In this document: piece after piece, positions 13,401 through 21,200 of the stretch
Layout: each line of letters begins with the position of its first letter
Numbering within the stretch: position 1 is the first letter of the stretch
Assembly (NCBI GenBank): GCA_016872725.1
Contig: VGZC01000023.1
Location: 16,504 to 80,503 of the forward strand
DNA length: 64,000 bases
Source: Planctomycetota bacterium
Lineage (GTDB): Bacteria > Planctomycetota > Planctomycetia > Pirellulales > Pirellulaceae
Direction of reading: 5' to 3'
The notes under the pieces: generated by a model
Databases searched by the model: none
What the model was told of the DNA's origin: nothing
Seen by the model: the letters and a program-made list of their open reading frames with translations, nothing else
Translations under genes and position numbers: made by a program

Positions 13401-16400
13401 CGGAGTCAACATCCCACCGACCGCCGTGCCGGGTAGCGCCGTTACGAGCGTCACGGGAGGGGCGATCGATTCGAGGATCGGTCCGCCCGGCGTTCCCGCG
13501 ATCGCGAGATTCTCCTGAAGGACATGCACGATGTCGGAATCATCGAAACGCGCGGAAACGGTCAGCGATTCGGGCGCGGCGCCCGGCGCCGTGCGCACCC
13601 GAACGAACAGGCCATTGATCGTGTTGTCCGTCTCGCGATTGCCCGTCGCGTCGAGACCGCTTCGCGTATAGTCCGACGTGAACGCTCCCGATACCTGGTA
13701 CTCCGGCGCGTGGAAATTCGATTCCTCGAAACTGTTCGGGTTCGCCGATACGGCCGCGTGCGCGCTCCGCGCGATCCGGTTGTACGCGATCGTCGGCCGC
13801 GAATCGACGATGTGGATCGGGTCAACCAGCGTGGGGATGCCGTCGACCGTGACGTTGCCGCCTCCGTACCGCATGTCGGCGAACGTCACGTTGTTGAGGA
13901 AAATACCCTGCTTCTCGTAGCTGAACCGGTTCGCGTCGCGCGAATCGAGGTCCGCGCGCATCACGATGCCGCCCCAATCACCGGACAAAGCGGCGGGCGG
14001 CTTGCTGTCCGGATTGGTTCCAACGCCGATCTTCTCGTGCAACGACGTGAAGACCACATTCCCCTCGATCGTCTGGCCGGTCGAATCGCGCCGCACGGCG
14101 CCCGCCGCGTCGACCACGCGGGGCGTGCCAAGGACCTGCAGCGCGCCGGCGCTGCGGTCGATCGACGGCGAGGAACTCCCGACGCCGATCCGCGCGCGGC
14201 GCATCTTGATCATCGCGCCCGAGTCGATCATGACGGTGACGCCCTTGGGAACCTCCAGGGTCGAACCGTCCGCCAACACCTGCCCGCCCAATGCGCTGAA
14301 ACCGACCTCGTACGCGAGGTTGTCCTTCAACGTCGTGATGTCGCCGTCCGCGCCGCCGTTCCCCACAATTCGGACGATGTCGCCGGCCCGCGCGGCGCTG
14401 ATCCCCGCCTTGATCGTGTTGAACGGCGCGGCGAGCGATCCGTCGGAAACGGCGCCTCTGTAGGCCTTGTCGACGAAGATCGTCCGAGCGGCCGCCTGGA
14501 CGCGGAACCACGTGTTGTACACGCCGCCCGGCACGCCGTCCGCGTCGCCGTCGAGCGGCGTGGACCTCGAAAGGGCCGACGCCGTCGGCGTCGTCGCGTT
14601 GTCCGCGTCGATCATGCTGCTCGTCGCCTCGCCACGGAAATTCAGCCGCAGTTGGTAGAGGCCCTCCGAGCGCCCGCCGATTCCCGTATCCTCGACACTC
14701 GGGTCGTACTCGTCGTTCCCGCTCGCCGATACGCCGATGTAGTAGGTGCCCGGTTCGAGCTGCAGTTCGAGGTACGAGTCCTTGCTGAAGTAGTCGTCGT
14801 TCCGCGCGACCAACTCGCGCCTCGTCGGCGTTTCGCGGTAAACGGCCAGCACCGTGTTCAAGCGGCTGTCGTTCGGCAATCGCTCGGCGATCGTCTCCGC
14901 CGTGAAGAGGCCCTTCTGCGGAACCTCGAATCTGAAGAGATCGATGTCCTTGCTCTCGGGCCGATAGAGATACTGGCCGTGCACGATGTCGTGGTCGCCC
15001 GGAAAGACCGGTTCGGCCGTCGCCGACACGGCCTGCGCGAACCCCGACATGACGGTCAGCGCGGGCAGTTCCGTGTCGTGGCCGAGCCGGAGCAAATGGC
15101 CGATCTCGTGCATGGCCGTCCGGAAAAACAGCTCGCCGTATTCGTCGTTCTGATCATCGAAATCCTGCAGGTCCATCACGAGGCGGCCGGTCAAACCGCC
15201 GGAAGCGACGCCGAGCACGCCGCCGGGACCGGTCGGGATGGTGGGATCGAGCGCGCGCAGGTCCCCGACGGCGATCGTCATGCCGCGCGTCGCGCTCTCG
15301 ATGAACTGAATCCCGAAATAGCTCCCGTAAAGCTCGTAGATCTCGCGCACACGCTCCTTCTGCACGTCGGTGATCGCGTTGCGGAGAACGTTGCCCTGCG
15401 GGTCGAACCCGTAATCGCTCTGGAAGTTGTAGTACGCCGTCGTGATCCCGCTCGTCGCGTCCGGACCCGAAAGGTAGTGATTCTCGACAAGGTAGTGATT
15501 CTCGACGGGAATCGTCCGGTGCCCCGCCTCCTCGATGTCGCCCGGGAACGTCAAATCGTACGGCTGGCCGCCGTTGTCAATCGAACCGGAGACGATCAAC
15601 CCCTCGCTGGATTCGGCGATCGCCGTCATCGTCGGGGAAAGGACGACGCGCTGATCGTTCGCCAGATAGACGCGATTGCCCAGGGCCGTCGCAATGACGC
15701 CCATATTCACGTTGTTGATCGCGTTGGCGAGCGATTGGGCAATCTCGTCGGGCGTCGATCCGGCGCTGAACGCCACCGGTTCGCGCCCCGCCAGAACGCC
15801 CGTCGGCCCTCGGAGCGTGTCCTCGAACTCGAAGATCCGCTCGGTCCCCGCGCGGCTCGCCACCGTCACCGTCTGCCCGTCGCTCAGCGCCGATCCGTCG
15901 TCCCGCACCACCAGCACGGCGCCTGTTTCAAACCGGGAAACCACATCCAACGCCGTCGCGAAACTCGAACCCGCGTCCGAACCGGGATCGTAGGCGACCG
16001 GCGCCAACGGAAGCGCTTCGTCGGTTCCGATCCTCAGCCGGAACGTCGCCGCGACCTGCGGACCCAGCAGGTTGTCCAAGTCGGCCTCGAACGTCAACAC
16101 GGCTCGATCGGCCGCCGCGTCGTACGCGACCGATACGGGCCGAAACGTCGTGTCGTCCGTGTTCCGGACCGTGTCGTTCGTCGCAATCAGCTGATAGAAA
16201 TTCGGGTTCTCGGCCGACGCGCGATCGAGATCGTCGTCGTTGAAATAGACGTGGACCTGATTGCGGGCCTGAACCAGTGCCCCCGCCGCATTGCGCGAAA
16301 CGGGCATCGGCACGACCGAAAGGACCCGGGCGCCAAGATCGAGTTCGAACGAAAGCGACGTGTTCGCTTTCCCCTCGAGGTACACGTTGCCCGAAAGATC

Positions 16401-17546
16401 GGAGACGGGCTGCCGACCCGCGCCCGCGCGACCCAAGATGTTCACTCGGTACGTGTCGTCGATCAGCGTCTCCGCGAACCGGAATACGGCGACGTTCGGA
16501 GATTCGCCGAGCCCCACGTATCCGGGCGTCAAGACGAAGTCGGTGGCGCCGAGCAGCGTCACGTCGGGAATCGCCTGGCTGGTGATGAGTCGAGTCGAAC
16601 CGGCGCCCGCGACGAGACTCGCGCGCGCCAGTTGGCTCGCCTGGGGATGCGCGTTGATCGCGCCGATCAGCGCCGAAGCCGTGGTTTCGTTGCCGGCGTT
16701 CGAGTTCAAGACGACGTCGATCCGCCGATTGAGCGGATCGGTCGCGTCGACCGTGATCCGGGGAGCGCCCGCTCCGCCGAAATCGCTCTTCGCGAACGTC
16801 AACCGCACGCCGTTGCCCGCGACCCCCGCGCCGACCGCCATGAACTCGATCTGCAGCGAGTTCCCCTGGTTGACGTCGCTCGTGCCCCGCGCCTTGTTCG
16901 CGCCGGTCAACGTGAGCGGCGAATAGTTGATGTCGGGGCTCGCCACCGCCGTGAACGCGTTGCCGCGCACGATCGACGCCGTCACCAATTGGCTCGCCAA
17001 CGGATGCGCGTTGATCGCCGAACGCAGGTCCGACGCCGTCGTCAACGCGCCGAACGTCGAATTCAGGTCGACCTTGATCGTCGCGCCCTGCACGTCGATC
17101 CCGACGCCGCCACCGATCCCCCGCGCGTTCTTGCTCACGACGAGCGCGATGCCGTCCCCAGCACTCCCCGCCTGCCTCGCGGAAAACTCCATCACCACCG
17201 CGCCGCCCGTGTTCAGATCGGTCCGCACCGATGCCGACTCGAACGCGCCGTCCAACCCGCTCCGAAGGATCTCGATCCCGCTCGATAAGGTCGCCTCATT
17301 CAGACGCGCCCCGTCGTTGAATCGGAACTGCAATTCCTTCGGACCCGTGTTGAACACGAGCCCGTCACGGAGCAGAGACCCCTGATTGGTCGCGATTCCG
17401 GCAAGCTCCAAACCGGCCATCAGACGGCGATCCTCGAGCGCCTCCATCTGAAGGTCCCGGCTCGTCTTCCGACGGTCCAACCTCGCGCGCCGTACGCGGC
17501 GATAGGATGCTCGAGCCAACTGCGATCGCGTGGAACGGATGGTCAT
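1482..17546 (-). CDS. Giant secreted multidomain protein (5,354 aa): metzincin-like, PPC, beta-helix, vWA, GEVED, dockerin
   Basis: A single uninterrupted frame. In order: a basic N-terminus with LEDRRLMAG at residues 37-45 (LEPR-XLL-like); Flagellin-hook-like 'INAHPLASQLV' repeats; a zinc-protease motif HEIGHLLRLGHD at 813-824 with a following VMSG Met-turn; a pre-peptidase C-terminal (PPC) domain near 867-975; parallel beta-helix-like stretches near 1090-1250 and 4200-4430; a vWA domain with MIDAS DESDS at 1843-1847; further PPC-like domains near 2150, 2355, 3545 and 4030; many copies of an unnamed module ('DGxTFxxxDG...FEFD...ANAINS'); a GEVED domain from 4977; and a dockerin type I pair from about 5152 (DVNGDGR and DVDGDTR). 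The last 140 residues are Ser/Asp-rich and end in VDDFFAEFGN. Family knowledge suggests a cell-surface adhesin or scaffold with a possible peptidase domain; no substrate can be inferred. The start is ATG 17546 with AGGG 8 nt upstream. Confidence 0.9.
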   Translation of the reverse strand: MTIRSTRSQLARASYRRVRRARLDRRKTSRDLQMEALEDRRLMAGLELAGIATNQGSLLRDGLVFNTGPKELQFRFNDGARLNEATLSSGIEILRSGLDGAFESASVRTDLNTGGAVVMEFSARQAGSAGDGIALVVSKNARGIGGGVGIDVQGATIKVDLNSTFGALTTASDLRSAINAHPLASQLVTASIVRGNAFTAVASPDINYSPLTLTGANKARGTSDVNQGNSLQIEFMAVGAGVAGNGVRLTFAKSDFGGAGAPRITVDATDPLNRRIDVVLNSNAGNETTASALIGAINAHPQASQLARASLVAGAGSTRLITSQAIPDVTLLGATDFVLTPGYVGLGESPNVAVFRFAETLIDDTYRVNILGRAGAGRQPVSDLSGNVYLEGKANTSLSFELDLGARVLSVVPMPVSRNAAGALVQARNQVHVYFNDDDLDRASAENPNFYQLIATNDTVRNTDDTTFRPVSVAYDAAADRAVLTFEADLDNLLGPQVAATFRLRIGTDEALPLAPVAYDPGSDAGSSFATALDVVSRFETGAVLVVRDDGSALSDGQTVTVASRAGTERIFEFEDTLRGPTGVLAGREPVAFSAGSTPDEIAQSLANAINNVNMGVIATALGNRVYLANDQRVVLSPTMTAIAESSEGLIVSGSIDNGGQPYDLTFPGDIEEAGHRTIPVENHYLVENHYLSGPDATSGITTAYYNFQSDYGFDPQGNVLRNAITDVQKERVREIYELYGSYFGIQFIESATRGMTIAVGDLRALDPTIPTGPGGVLGVASGGLTGRLVMDLQDFDDQNDEYGELFFRTAMHEIGHLLRLGHDTELPALTVMSGFAQAVSATAEPVFPGDHDIVHGQYLYRPESKDIDLFRFEVPQKGLFTAETIAERLPNDSRLNTVLAVYRETPTRRELVARNDDYFSKDSYLELQLEPGTYYIGVSASGNDEYDPSVEDTGIGGRSEGLYQLRLNFRGEATSSMIDADNATTPTASALSRSTPLDGDADGVPGGVYNTWFRVQAAARTIFVDKAYRGAVSDGSLAAPFNTIKAGISAARAGDIVRIVGNGGADGDITTLKDNLAYEVGFSALGGQVLADGSTLEVPKGVTVMIDSGAMIKMRRARIGVGSSSPSIDRSAGALQVLGTPRVVDAAGAVRRDSTGQTIEGNVVFTSLHEKIGVGTNPDSKPPAALSGDWGGIVMRADLDSRDANRFSYEKQGIFLNNVTFADMRYGGGNVTVDGIPTLVDPIHIVDSRPTIAYNRIARSAHAAVSANPNSFEESNFHAPEYQVSGAFTSDYTRSGLDATGNRETDNTINGLFVRVRTAPGAAPESLTVSARFDDSDIVHVLQENLAIAGTPGGPILESIAPPVTLVTALPGTAVGGMLTPGTYNYRMTFVDVNGNEGPASDVTSDVVVEGNPDTNGAPNIGTVVLSNLPTVARFPGNVARRIYRSTPGGFGPYALVAQINGTSTSFTDDGTTVGGSLADFDEIVRGRLDARLRLDPGTIVKSEAAYIHVGMGAHLIAEGVDGDRAVFTSLADKRYGAGGTFNTNNLSATHVAQPGDWGGIVAGPASSLHFDHTIVAYGGGMARIGGSFRSINALEIHQADARVANSVFERNADGFQPADNNPASIESRFGLGFNRPAAIFIRGAQPVIVNSILRDNAAPALNANVNALNSNLVNDLGRATGTANVYRGVFGNQGPLVSGNRLHNNDINAMVVREGTLNTEGVWDDTDIVHVMQGNIEIPDFHSFGGLRLASKADQSLVVKAFGPDAGFTATGAPLDIDDRIGGALRVLGQPRHPVVVTSLNDCSVGAGFTPDGSPQTDTANTGLCGGATSVPYADVIVVMDESDSMYSAQQFSIGMIADLDASLAAAGIGDGSKGINRFGLVGYGDINDYARAVPVGAGRALFGTSTEYAAAAQTLSTSGSWEDGWQGLHFMVDTYSYRPESAKFAILVTDEDRDELDSTLTYQNTLTKLQAAGVKLEGILGVSIVDAQGLRAMAIDSQGNAYQQDGAGGFTTSPGGQILPGWDTTVPDYANMVFATGGIVGDIYQISAGGLTATSFSRAMVSSIVEQAGGNPAAPGDWRSVMLDTYSHDRNVDVLTEIEPFDSVIPNTNGTPGTAEFLGELAPHEKAGDDKLRLGFTVHGAINSPYDVDVYRFTAEAGTEAWFDIDRTTHALDTVLELVDADGKVLARSNDSAAEGANPNLLVRDPSLPSNAVNILQKSVFEGEDRWTTNPRDAGMRVVLPGIKGSRGTYYARVRSNGPDLSLLDGGRTQGVYQLQVRLRELDEIAGSVIRGADIRYARTGIEVRGQSIHSPLTGEIGEDASPNDLVVDAQQVGNLMETDRAALGTSGALSSANDVDFFQFDVRYMKVQSQSTATNPQYVATTFDVDYADGLGRPNTMLSVFDAAGNLVLVANDSNIAEDRPAPISGANMDDLSRGTAGALDPFLGTVELPVGTYNVAVSSVARVPTDLGQFSLANPSNALARLEPVDSIQRIAEDHINSSGGGTASAPLVPVLLDDSSVVPWTLGDITLYVSQDPGTRDQTNLFTVNPFTGQRETQVGRFNYDVGDIAMRPNGDLMSYSLDLENPPPADATTGIYFQIDTGTAATTDIGASGIETYEEDTANPGNAIRSNLVNGNRIGHGIHFDAITFGQIGDNTERGFAVGGRPAGVRPPGIAYTSNIMYEFLPATGDAISDPASDRTGTGLLQGAGTQIVERGHLITDADPFSTGDTVIIAPEATNVDSLGVTTPIILDGTRFTVLDGAATTYFEFVSGPEITVGLAPNRLPNQAYIRDGDTFFLDSVPYEFDTGEVFVIDAASGNFITDGDRFTVTDNQLVPVTRIFEWDNGSGPPLGGSVIGVNFNVGMNQAALVTAAVNAINSQTGLGGYAASAQALLQSNRISLLSSTSATETSLGTSISGNTGRSTSRGLPNPPGTVLIPIEEVSLNAELTQNLRRVFNGQVGPPPVPGVPGITVGTDGNRVNFVGPAGGSFTELVARGVAIDLGHDNLPNNPAAIAVPFLAEDSGSQIAARMANAISGAGVLVNTNGTVVSLRGGARFDPNQTDDPPLKIAGAAPGGNVTGLAFLGSALYAVSDRGGLYRVVNPHAPMGAFVDYVDTATDLLGIAFQGLAAGPRNLGNGLYQDVLFGITGNGRIYAFDTNGSLLPLFIDGQSSIDTGVFAANGLTFSILDSNLWHVTNNRDTNAGHGINQPFDGSRRAVDGGSSFWFGWESQARNNVSVDPFYNPVNNVNDFDFPGGAHGSLVSNPFSLKGYSSIDLPTLYFNYRLATENASAVLGVNPPQYMRDAFRVFVADDDGEWQLVATNNSGRRTGWANDEYDDFTADGITVDVQELHDVGDNGAPDSWRQARVNLAPFAGRGNLRIKFDFSTAGSLNVGNVNSTGQFLHAIDGRDVRDGQRMIVGGDVFEFDLGSTLVAPTGAHLTDGETFTIHSRTFEFDSGNGVLGSNIRIPFDATQSAGAIASTIENALRAADYTMTADLRAETTGNEVMSTSVNTGLLGGADIFRALGVIGDNPNLTVTPGLDVDMVRLALNQGDHILVNVRAQRIGSTLDSVLRLFDVAGVPLALDDNAIGLDSQLDITVQRTGLYYIGVSGAPNDNYNPIIEGFAINGSTGAYELEIVVNGFTGVIPRLHDNRIQLDGAVKVSQSAGAATVIDGAAGVAAGANAVRVHADMTAAQVAGVVQQALADAYAGGELSAFPVDRTRVRVIGHNVSAPGPLGLTRSQVGDPFGSFYASTRFDGTIDANNPGALRAQNNDFEGVYVDDIVIGFAERGEMVTGSAADSTAFIANPVLPDNQILVGDYQLEIRRSTDYGIADPAPVPTPLLPDTFDTNYRFSEEHTLLAPAAHQITDGQTFTLSDGTNSVVFEFEDASLANGVAQGHIPILFHPAASDGKGGFTAESSTVMAQRIRDAINSVPVQAVLKLKAGFSDGENSGTSSTDSRVHLYGNAVVGGITGTDVVGDLSSATEINDARPQAVRANTIAGATSTYRASGRIGDNPTLVGNNASLDVDLLQFQFTTGTRVTVDIDAALNGSFLDGMLRLFDVAGNQLAISDDTPAPGEPFTLDPYLDFVIPVTGTYFIGISAYNNQTYDIETVASGTAGLSTGEYAIEVTSRSGGIAFEQTSGLGDRNLTRDQGQFVIASSRVSNSARFGVDIDSGRRDGPEGTPHQGATRVTREVNAQRLVPGVVVENSIVYANVAGGIRYSGDANTNAQGQIASVPFGRIVNNTVYGRQGADTGILVENNASPTLLNNVIANFDTGLRIDASSSTTVVGGTLYQGNRVHSTGTLGSYAITVQPGEPLFMEPAIGNFYLASRSQAIDSGINSLTDRPALVSVKGAIGIPVSPILAPARDQLGQLRGDDPTVEPPPGAGENVYIDRGALDRVDFGGPSALLLDPRDNDSQGKDLDGRLTIVKLSVVSLEGFSIQLIDGVEPIDAVNGSGIDDRSVIKEQLTLLRDGVRLTEGVDYRFRYDALNDVIRLTPIAGIWETNHTYRIQMTNQDQFIVTAPAGDRVADGSRFDVTDGQGNTATFEFESGYTVTVAPTLALTMPAAGGGLGGMTDRQSFRVSDGSKQVTLEFDNNGSVAAGNQPIVFTPQYSSEQLAAAVVQALIDANVKLEPVDLGRGVVHVGTLSSHVVDITNAPSLTQTGSVNGGVGDGDTFTLDDGATLQTFEFDIDGKSAAGNTTIPIRQADTYEQIADKFANAIRTYAVGLNPTHYGLGVVHVGGNLLTVLNTSGSRLTQAGQPGVRPEFGILIPSSAGKPVGILDGQTFRIGNGVGLPVTFEFDSDNVVVPGNTIVRIPATDPTLTQIANAMAQAINSVGLGVTAVSVGSGRVLLNGDTPSHSFNGLTSPLTQLGTPGVDAAVPINYVPDDSFTAAAMAALIGQLINANTALDGVSATVRDDQVLISGATSVSGIVKVFVSGIRDIAGNVLRPNQDDGTTEFTIELGSGLDFGDAPQTLGYPTLLTDNGARHAIVSGYRLGDSVDVDVDGQPTIGATGDDADASDDEDGVTFGTLVRGYASSIVVAASGITAAMPGYLDAWIDLNGDGDWNDAGEQILNRAVLANGANTFTVTLPTTTKLGGTYARFRMSSVGGLAPFGDAADGEVEDYQVTVSSSPWQNGALRQDVNGDGRVVPFDVLLLLRFLQSYGSVALPAVPPYVAAGGKQIFATRFMIDVDGDTRATTQDLFDVLRYVRTRGVGEGESAALDVDSANEPARSVEGDRASTSFVVSTSDLSSSGRASVAASDEATGDSGSAARRPSSSRSVREVTFRLPARSETPFADIGRTAIGPLDASRHQDEDLLKSLADHRSADAYAGAVDDFFAEFGN
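15472..15507 (-). repeat. 18-bp tandem duplication inside the giant gene
   Basis: Two adjacent, almost identical 18-bp units (15472-15489 and 15490-15507) encode the doubled peptide VENHYL-VENHYL, about 120 residues before the HEIGH motif. The duplication keeps the frame and looks recent. Confidence 0.8.
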
Positions 17547-18247
17547 AAACCGAACCCTAAGAATGCCTTCGATTCACGAGGATCGTCGGATGGAGCGTTA
17601 CGCGTCCCGAGGTCCCGCTCGGTCGGCGCACACAACGCCTCCCCAACGCGACCCCATCCCCGCCCCGCACTCGACACGCCAAGCGCGGACCCATTCCCTC
17701 CCCTTGGACGAGAATTTGGAGAAAGCGGGAATAATGGGCAAATTCGACAATGCAATGAAGGTACCAGTTTTGGATTGTAATTACCGAGCTAAGGTTTGCA
17801 ACGAAAAAGGGTCCGGCCGGCCGCCCGCCCGCCCCCACGGGCCTATCGTCCCTTGTCCATGCCATGCCAGCCGTTGCAACCGCGCCAACCGCTGCGACCC
17901 GCCCGGTTCACACCGCCCCTGAGCCTCGATCGAGACCTAATCCAACGGAAGGAACCCCACTCAACAAGGCGAATGCACACCCCTCACGCCGAGTAATCCG
18001 GCCCTTCATCCGCGGTTCGACCTGGAAGACGCCCCGACTTCGACGACCGGCGCGCCGGAAAAGTTCCCTCCGACGCCCCCGTCCCGCCGGATACCGGGAC
18101 GTGTCATTCGCGGTCCATTCCCGCGTGGATCGCGTGGTTTGGCGTCGAAGACGCGACCCGGTGACCGTCGAATGGCCCGGAATGCGGAGCGTGCGTGGTC
18201 TGCCGTCCAGCGCCCACTGCAAACACGGCCCATTCGTGCCGGCGGCA
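17547..18247. other. 701-bp intergenic region upstream of the giant gene
   Basis: No convincing gene is seen on either strand. The part at 17700-17810 is clearly AT-richer than its surroundings and carries the promoter candidate listed separately. The rest (17820-18247) is GC-rich and shows nothing recognisable. The 3' end of the M14-S9B fusion gene faces it. Confidence 0.6.
17774..17801 (-). promoter_or_regulatory. Sigma-70-like promoter candidate for the giant gene
   Basis: On the minus strand, TTGCAA (17796-17801) and TACAAT (17774-17779) are separated by 16 bp inside a local AT-rich patch. This would give a leader of about 220 nt before ATG 17546. The match to consensus is 4/6 and 5/6. 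Confidence 0.4.
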
Positions 18248-21200
18248 CTAGAGATGATCCCGCAGGAAGCGGGTCATCAGTTCCTGCAAATGGCGCGATT
18301 GCTGGGGCTGCGAGATGCCGTGCCGGTTCTGCGGATAGATCATCATGTCGAACACCTTGCCCGCGCGCTGCAGGGAGCGGGCGAGCTGGAGCGTATTCGC
18401 CAAATGCACGTTGTCGTCGGCGTCGCCGTGGATGAGCAGGAGTCGCCCGTGCGTCTGATCGGCCCCTTCAACGACCGACGATCGGCGGTAGCCCTCGGCG
18501 TTCGACTGCGGCATGCCCATCAGCCGTTCGGTATAGACGGCGTCGTAGTTCCGCCAATCGGTCACCGGCGCGCCGGCGATGCCGGCTTTGAACAACGTGC
18601 TGTGGGTCAGCGCGTAGGCCGTGAAATAGCCGCCGTAGCTCCACCCCCAGATGCCCATGCGATCGGCGTCGACCCACGGCTGGGCCCGCAACCAGTTCAC
18701 GCCGTCCTCAAGGTCGGCCAGTTCCTGTGTGCCAAGCTGACGATGGACTTTCCACGTATGGGTGATCCCCCGGTGGCTCGCGGCCCGATTATCGCTGATC
18801 CAAATGCAATAACCTTGCTGCGCGAGCATCTGATGCCATAGGTAGTTGGAGCCTCCCCACCGATCGCGAACGACGGGAGACTGCGGACCTCCATAGACGT
18901 AGCAAAGGACCGGATATCTCTTGGATCCGTTCGCCGCCGCCTCCGCATCAAAATCGGCCGGTTTGATAAGATACGCGTCGAGCGGATGGCCGTCCCGCGC
19001 GGCGAAGGCGACAGGTTCCGGCGCATTCACACGATAGTACGGCAGGTGATCGTCGATCGCGGCGGACAGCACGTGGCATATCGTCCCATCGGCTCGGCAA
19101 ACGCGAACGCCCGGCGGTCCGTGGATTCGGCTATGCGAGTCGATGAAATACGTCTTCGCATCGTTGAAACGGGCGGAATGGCAACCTTCGCCATCGGTGA
19201 TCCGTTGGGGTTCGCCTCCGGCCGGCGCGACGCGGTAGACCTGTTCACGGGCAGGCGTCTCGCGCGCCGCCTGGAAGTAGCACCACTGTTCGTCGTGATC
19301 GGCGCCGAGAAGCGACCGGACTTCCCATGCGCCGCTCGTCACCGGATCGACCGCCGCGCCGTCGTCGCGGACCCGGTAGATATGAACGTATCCCGACCGA
19401 GGGCTCAGCCAAAGGAAGCTGCCGTCCTTGAGCCACTGGGGGTCGTCGAGCGGATCGATCCACGCGCTGCTCGATTCCCGCAGGATCCGTTTGGACGGTC
19501 CGCCGCCCGCATCGGCGCGCCGCAGATCCAGCCACGTCTGCGCGCGATCCTGCACCTGGAAATAGACGGCCGTCGCACTCGGGTGCCACGCCACGCGCAC
19601 GATGAGGAACTCCGCCGCGGAATACTCGTAGTCCTCCACCCACGCGACAGCGCCGCCCGCCGCTTCCACAATGCCCAACTTGACGTGGGGCAGGGGATCT
19701 CCCGCCTTGGGATACGACGTGACTTCCAGATCCTGCCGATAGGGCATGTGATTGGTCACCGTGTACCGATGCACGGGCGTTTCGTCGAGCATGATCAGCG
19801 CGATGCGCCGCGAGTCGGGACTCCACCAAAACCCCCGGAAATTCCCTCGCCCAAAGATCTCCTCCTGATACACCCAGTCGAGCTCGCCATAGAGCCGCGA
19901 CGCGTCGCCGTCGGCCGTCAGGCTCCAACCCCGCGCGTCCTCGATCGAAACGACGTGCAGGTTGTGTTGCCGTACGAATGCGATGAAGCGGCCGTCCGGA
20001 CTGAATTGGGGAAGCTGTTCCTTGTGGGGATCGTGGGTGAGCCGGCGCGCGGCCGATCCATCGAGCTTGACGTAGTACAGATCGTTGTTGAGTTCGATCA
20101 ACTCGGCGTCGGCTTGAGGGCTCAGCGCGTGCGGGGACCGCGCGAAACGGGCCGCCTGTTCCCGCGTGAATTCGGGCAGCTTGCCCAGCGCTTCCGCGAC
20201 CTTCGCGCTGTCGAAGAACGGAGAGACGGCTCCCGTCGTGGCGTCGACTCGCACCGACTCGCCGCCGTATTCCCCCAGATACGCGTCCGCGCCGGGCAGC
20301 CACCGCCCCCCTCCGCCGCCCGATCCGCCGATCGGAACGCGACGCTTCGGCCCATAGATCCGATCCAAATCAAGCCGCTCGGCCGGTTCGATCGCGTCGA
20401 CTTCCCGCAACGGCAGGTCATGCGGGTCGGAAATCCGGTACACGGGGATCGAGTCGCCCGCGTCGGCGCAATCGGCGTCCCAGAAGTTCCAGGTGGCGAG
20501 TCCATCCTGCGACTCGGGTTCGAGCAGATTGACGATCAGGTTCGCGTTCGGCTGGTTGAGCCGAACGACGTACGACCGAGCCGGCAGCATTGTATCCTTC
20601 GATTCCCACCGCGCCGTGATCGCGGTCAGCGCGTGCCGCTGAAAGGGAGGCGACCGCCGCTCGATTTTTTCCGCAACGGCCGATTCGGCGACCAGCGTTT
20701 GATCGGCGGTGAGTTGTTCGACGCGGACGCCGTGCATCCGCAGCCGCGCGGCGACGCGGCTCGCTTCGAACGGCAGCGCGTAGGCCCACGGCCGTCGCAC
20801 GGACCGCGTCGGCTCGGCTCGCCCCCAAAATTCGATTTCATAGTCGTTTGGCGTCCCGGTCTCCGCGCCGCGTTCGTCGCGCCGGAACCCGCGGATGACC
20901 GCCTTCTCCGCGTACTTGGCGAGTTCTCCCGCGATCGGCACCGAATCACGTTCGGTCGATTGGTTCGCGGCGACCACCGATTCCCGCATCGTTCGGCGAG
21001 CGGCGACCGCCGCGTCCCGATTCGCCGCGAACGCATCCAGGCATTCGGAAAGGAACTGCCAGCTCGCTCGGACACGCTCCTCGTACGGTCGGTAGGTATA
21101 CGATTCCGCGAGGATCGAAAACCGACCGCAAAGCCCGAAATACTCGGTTCCATATCTGGGTTCGAGACCATACGTCGTCCAGCGCGAATGGTCGGCGTTG

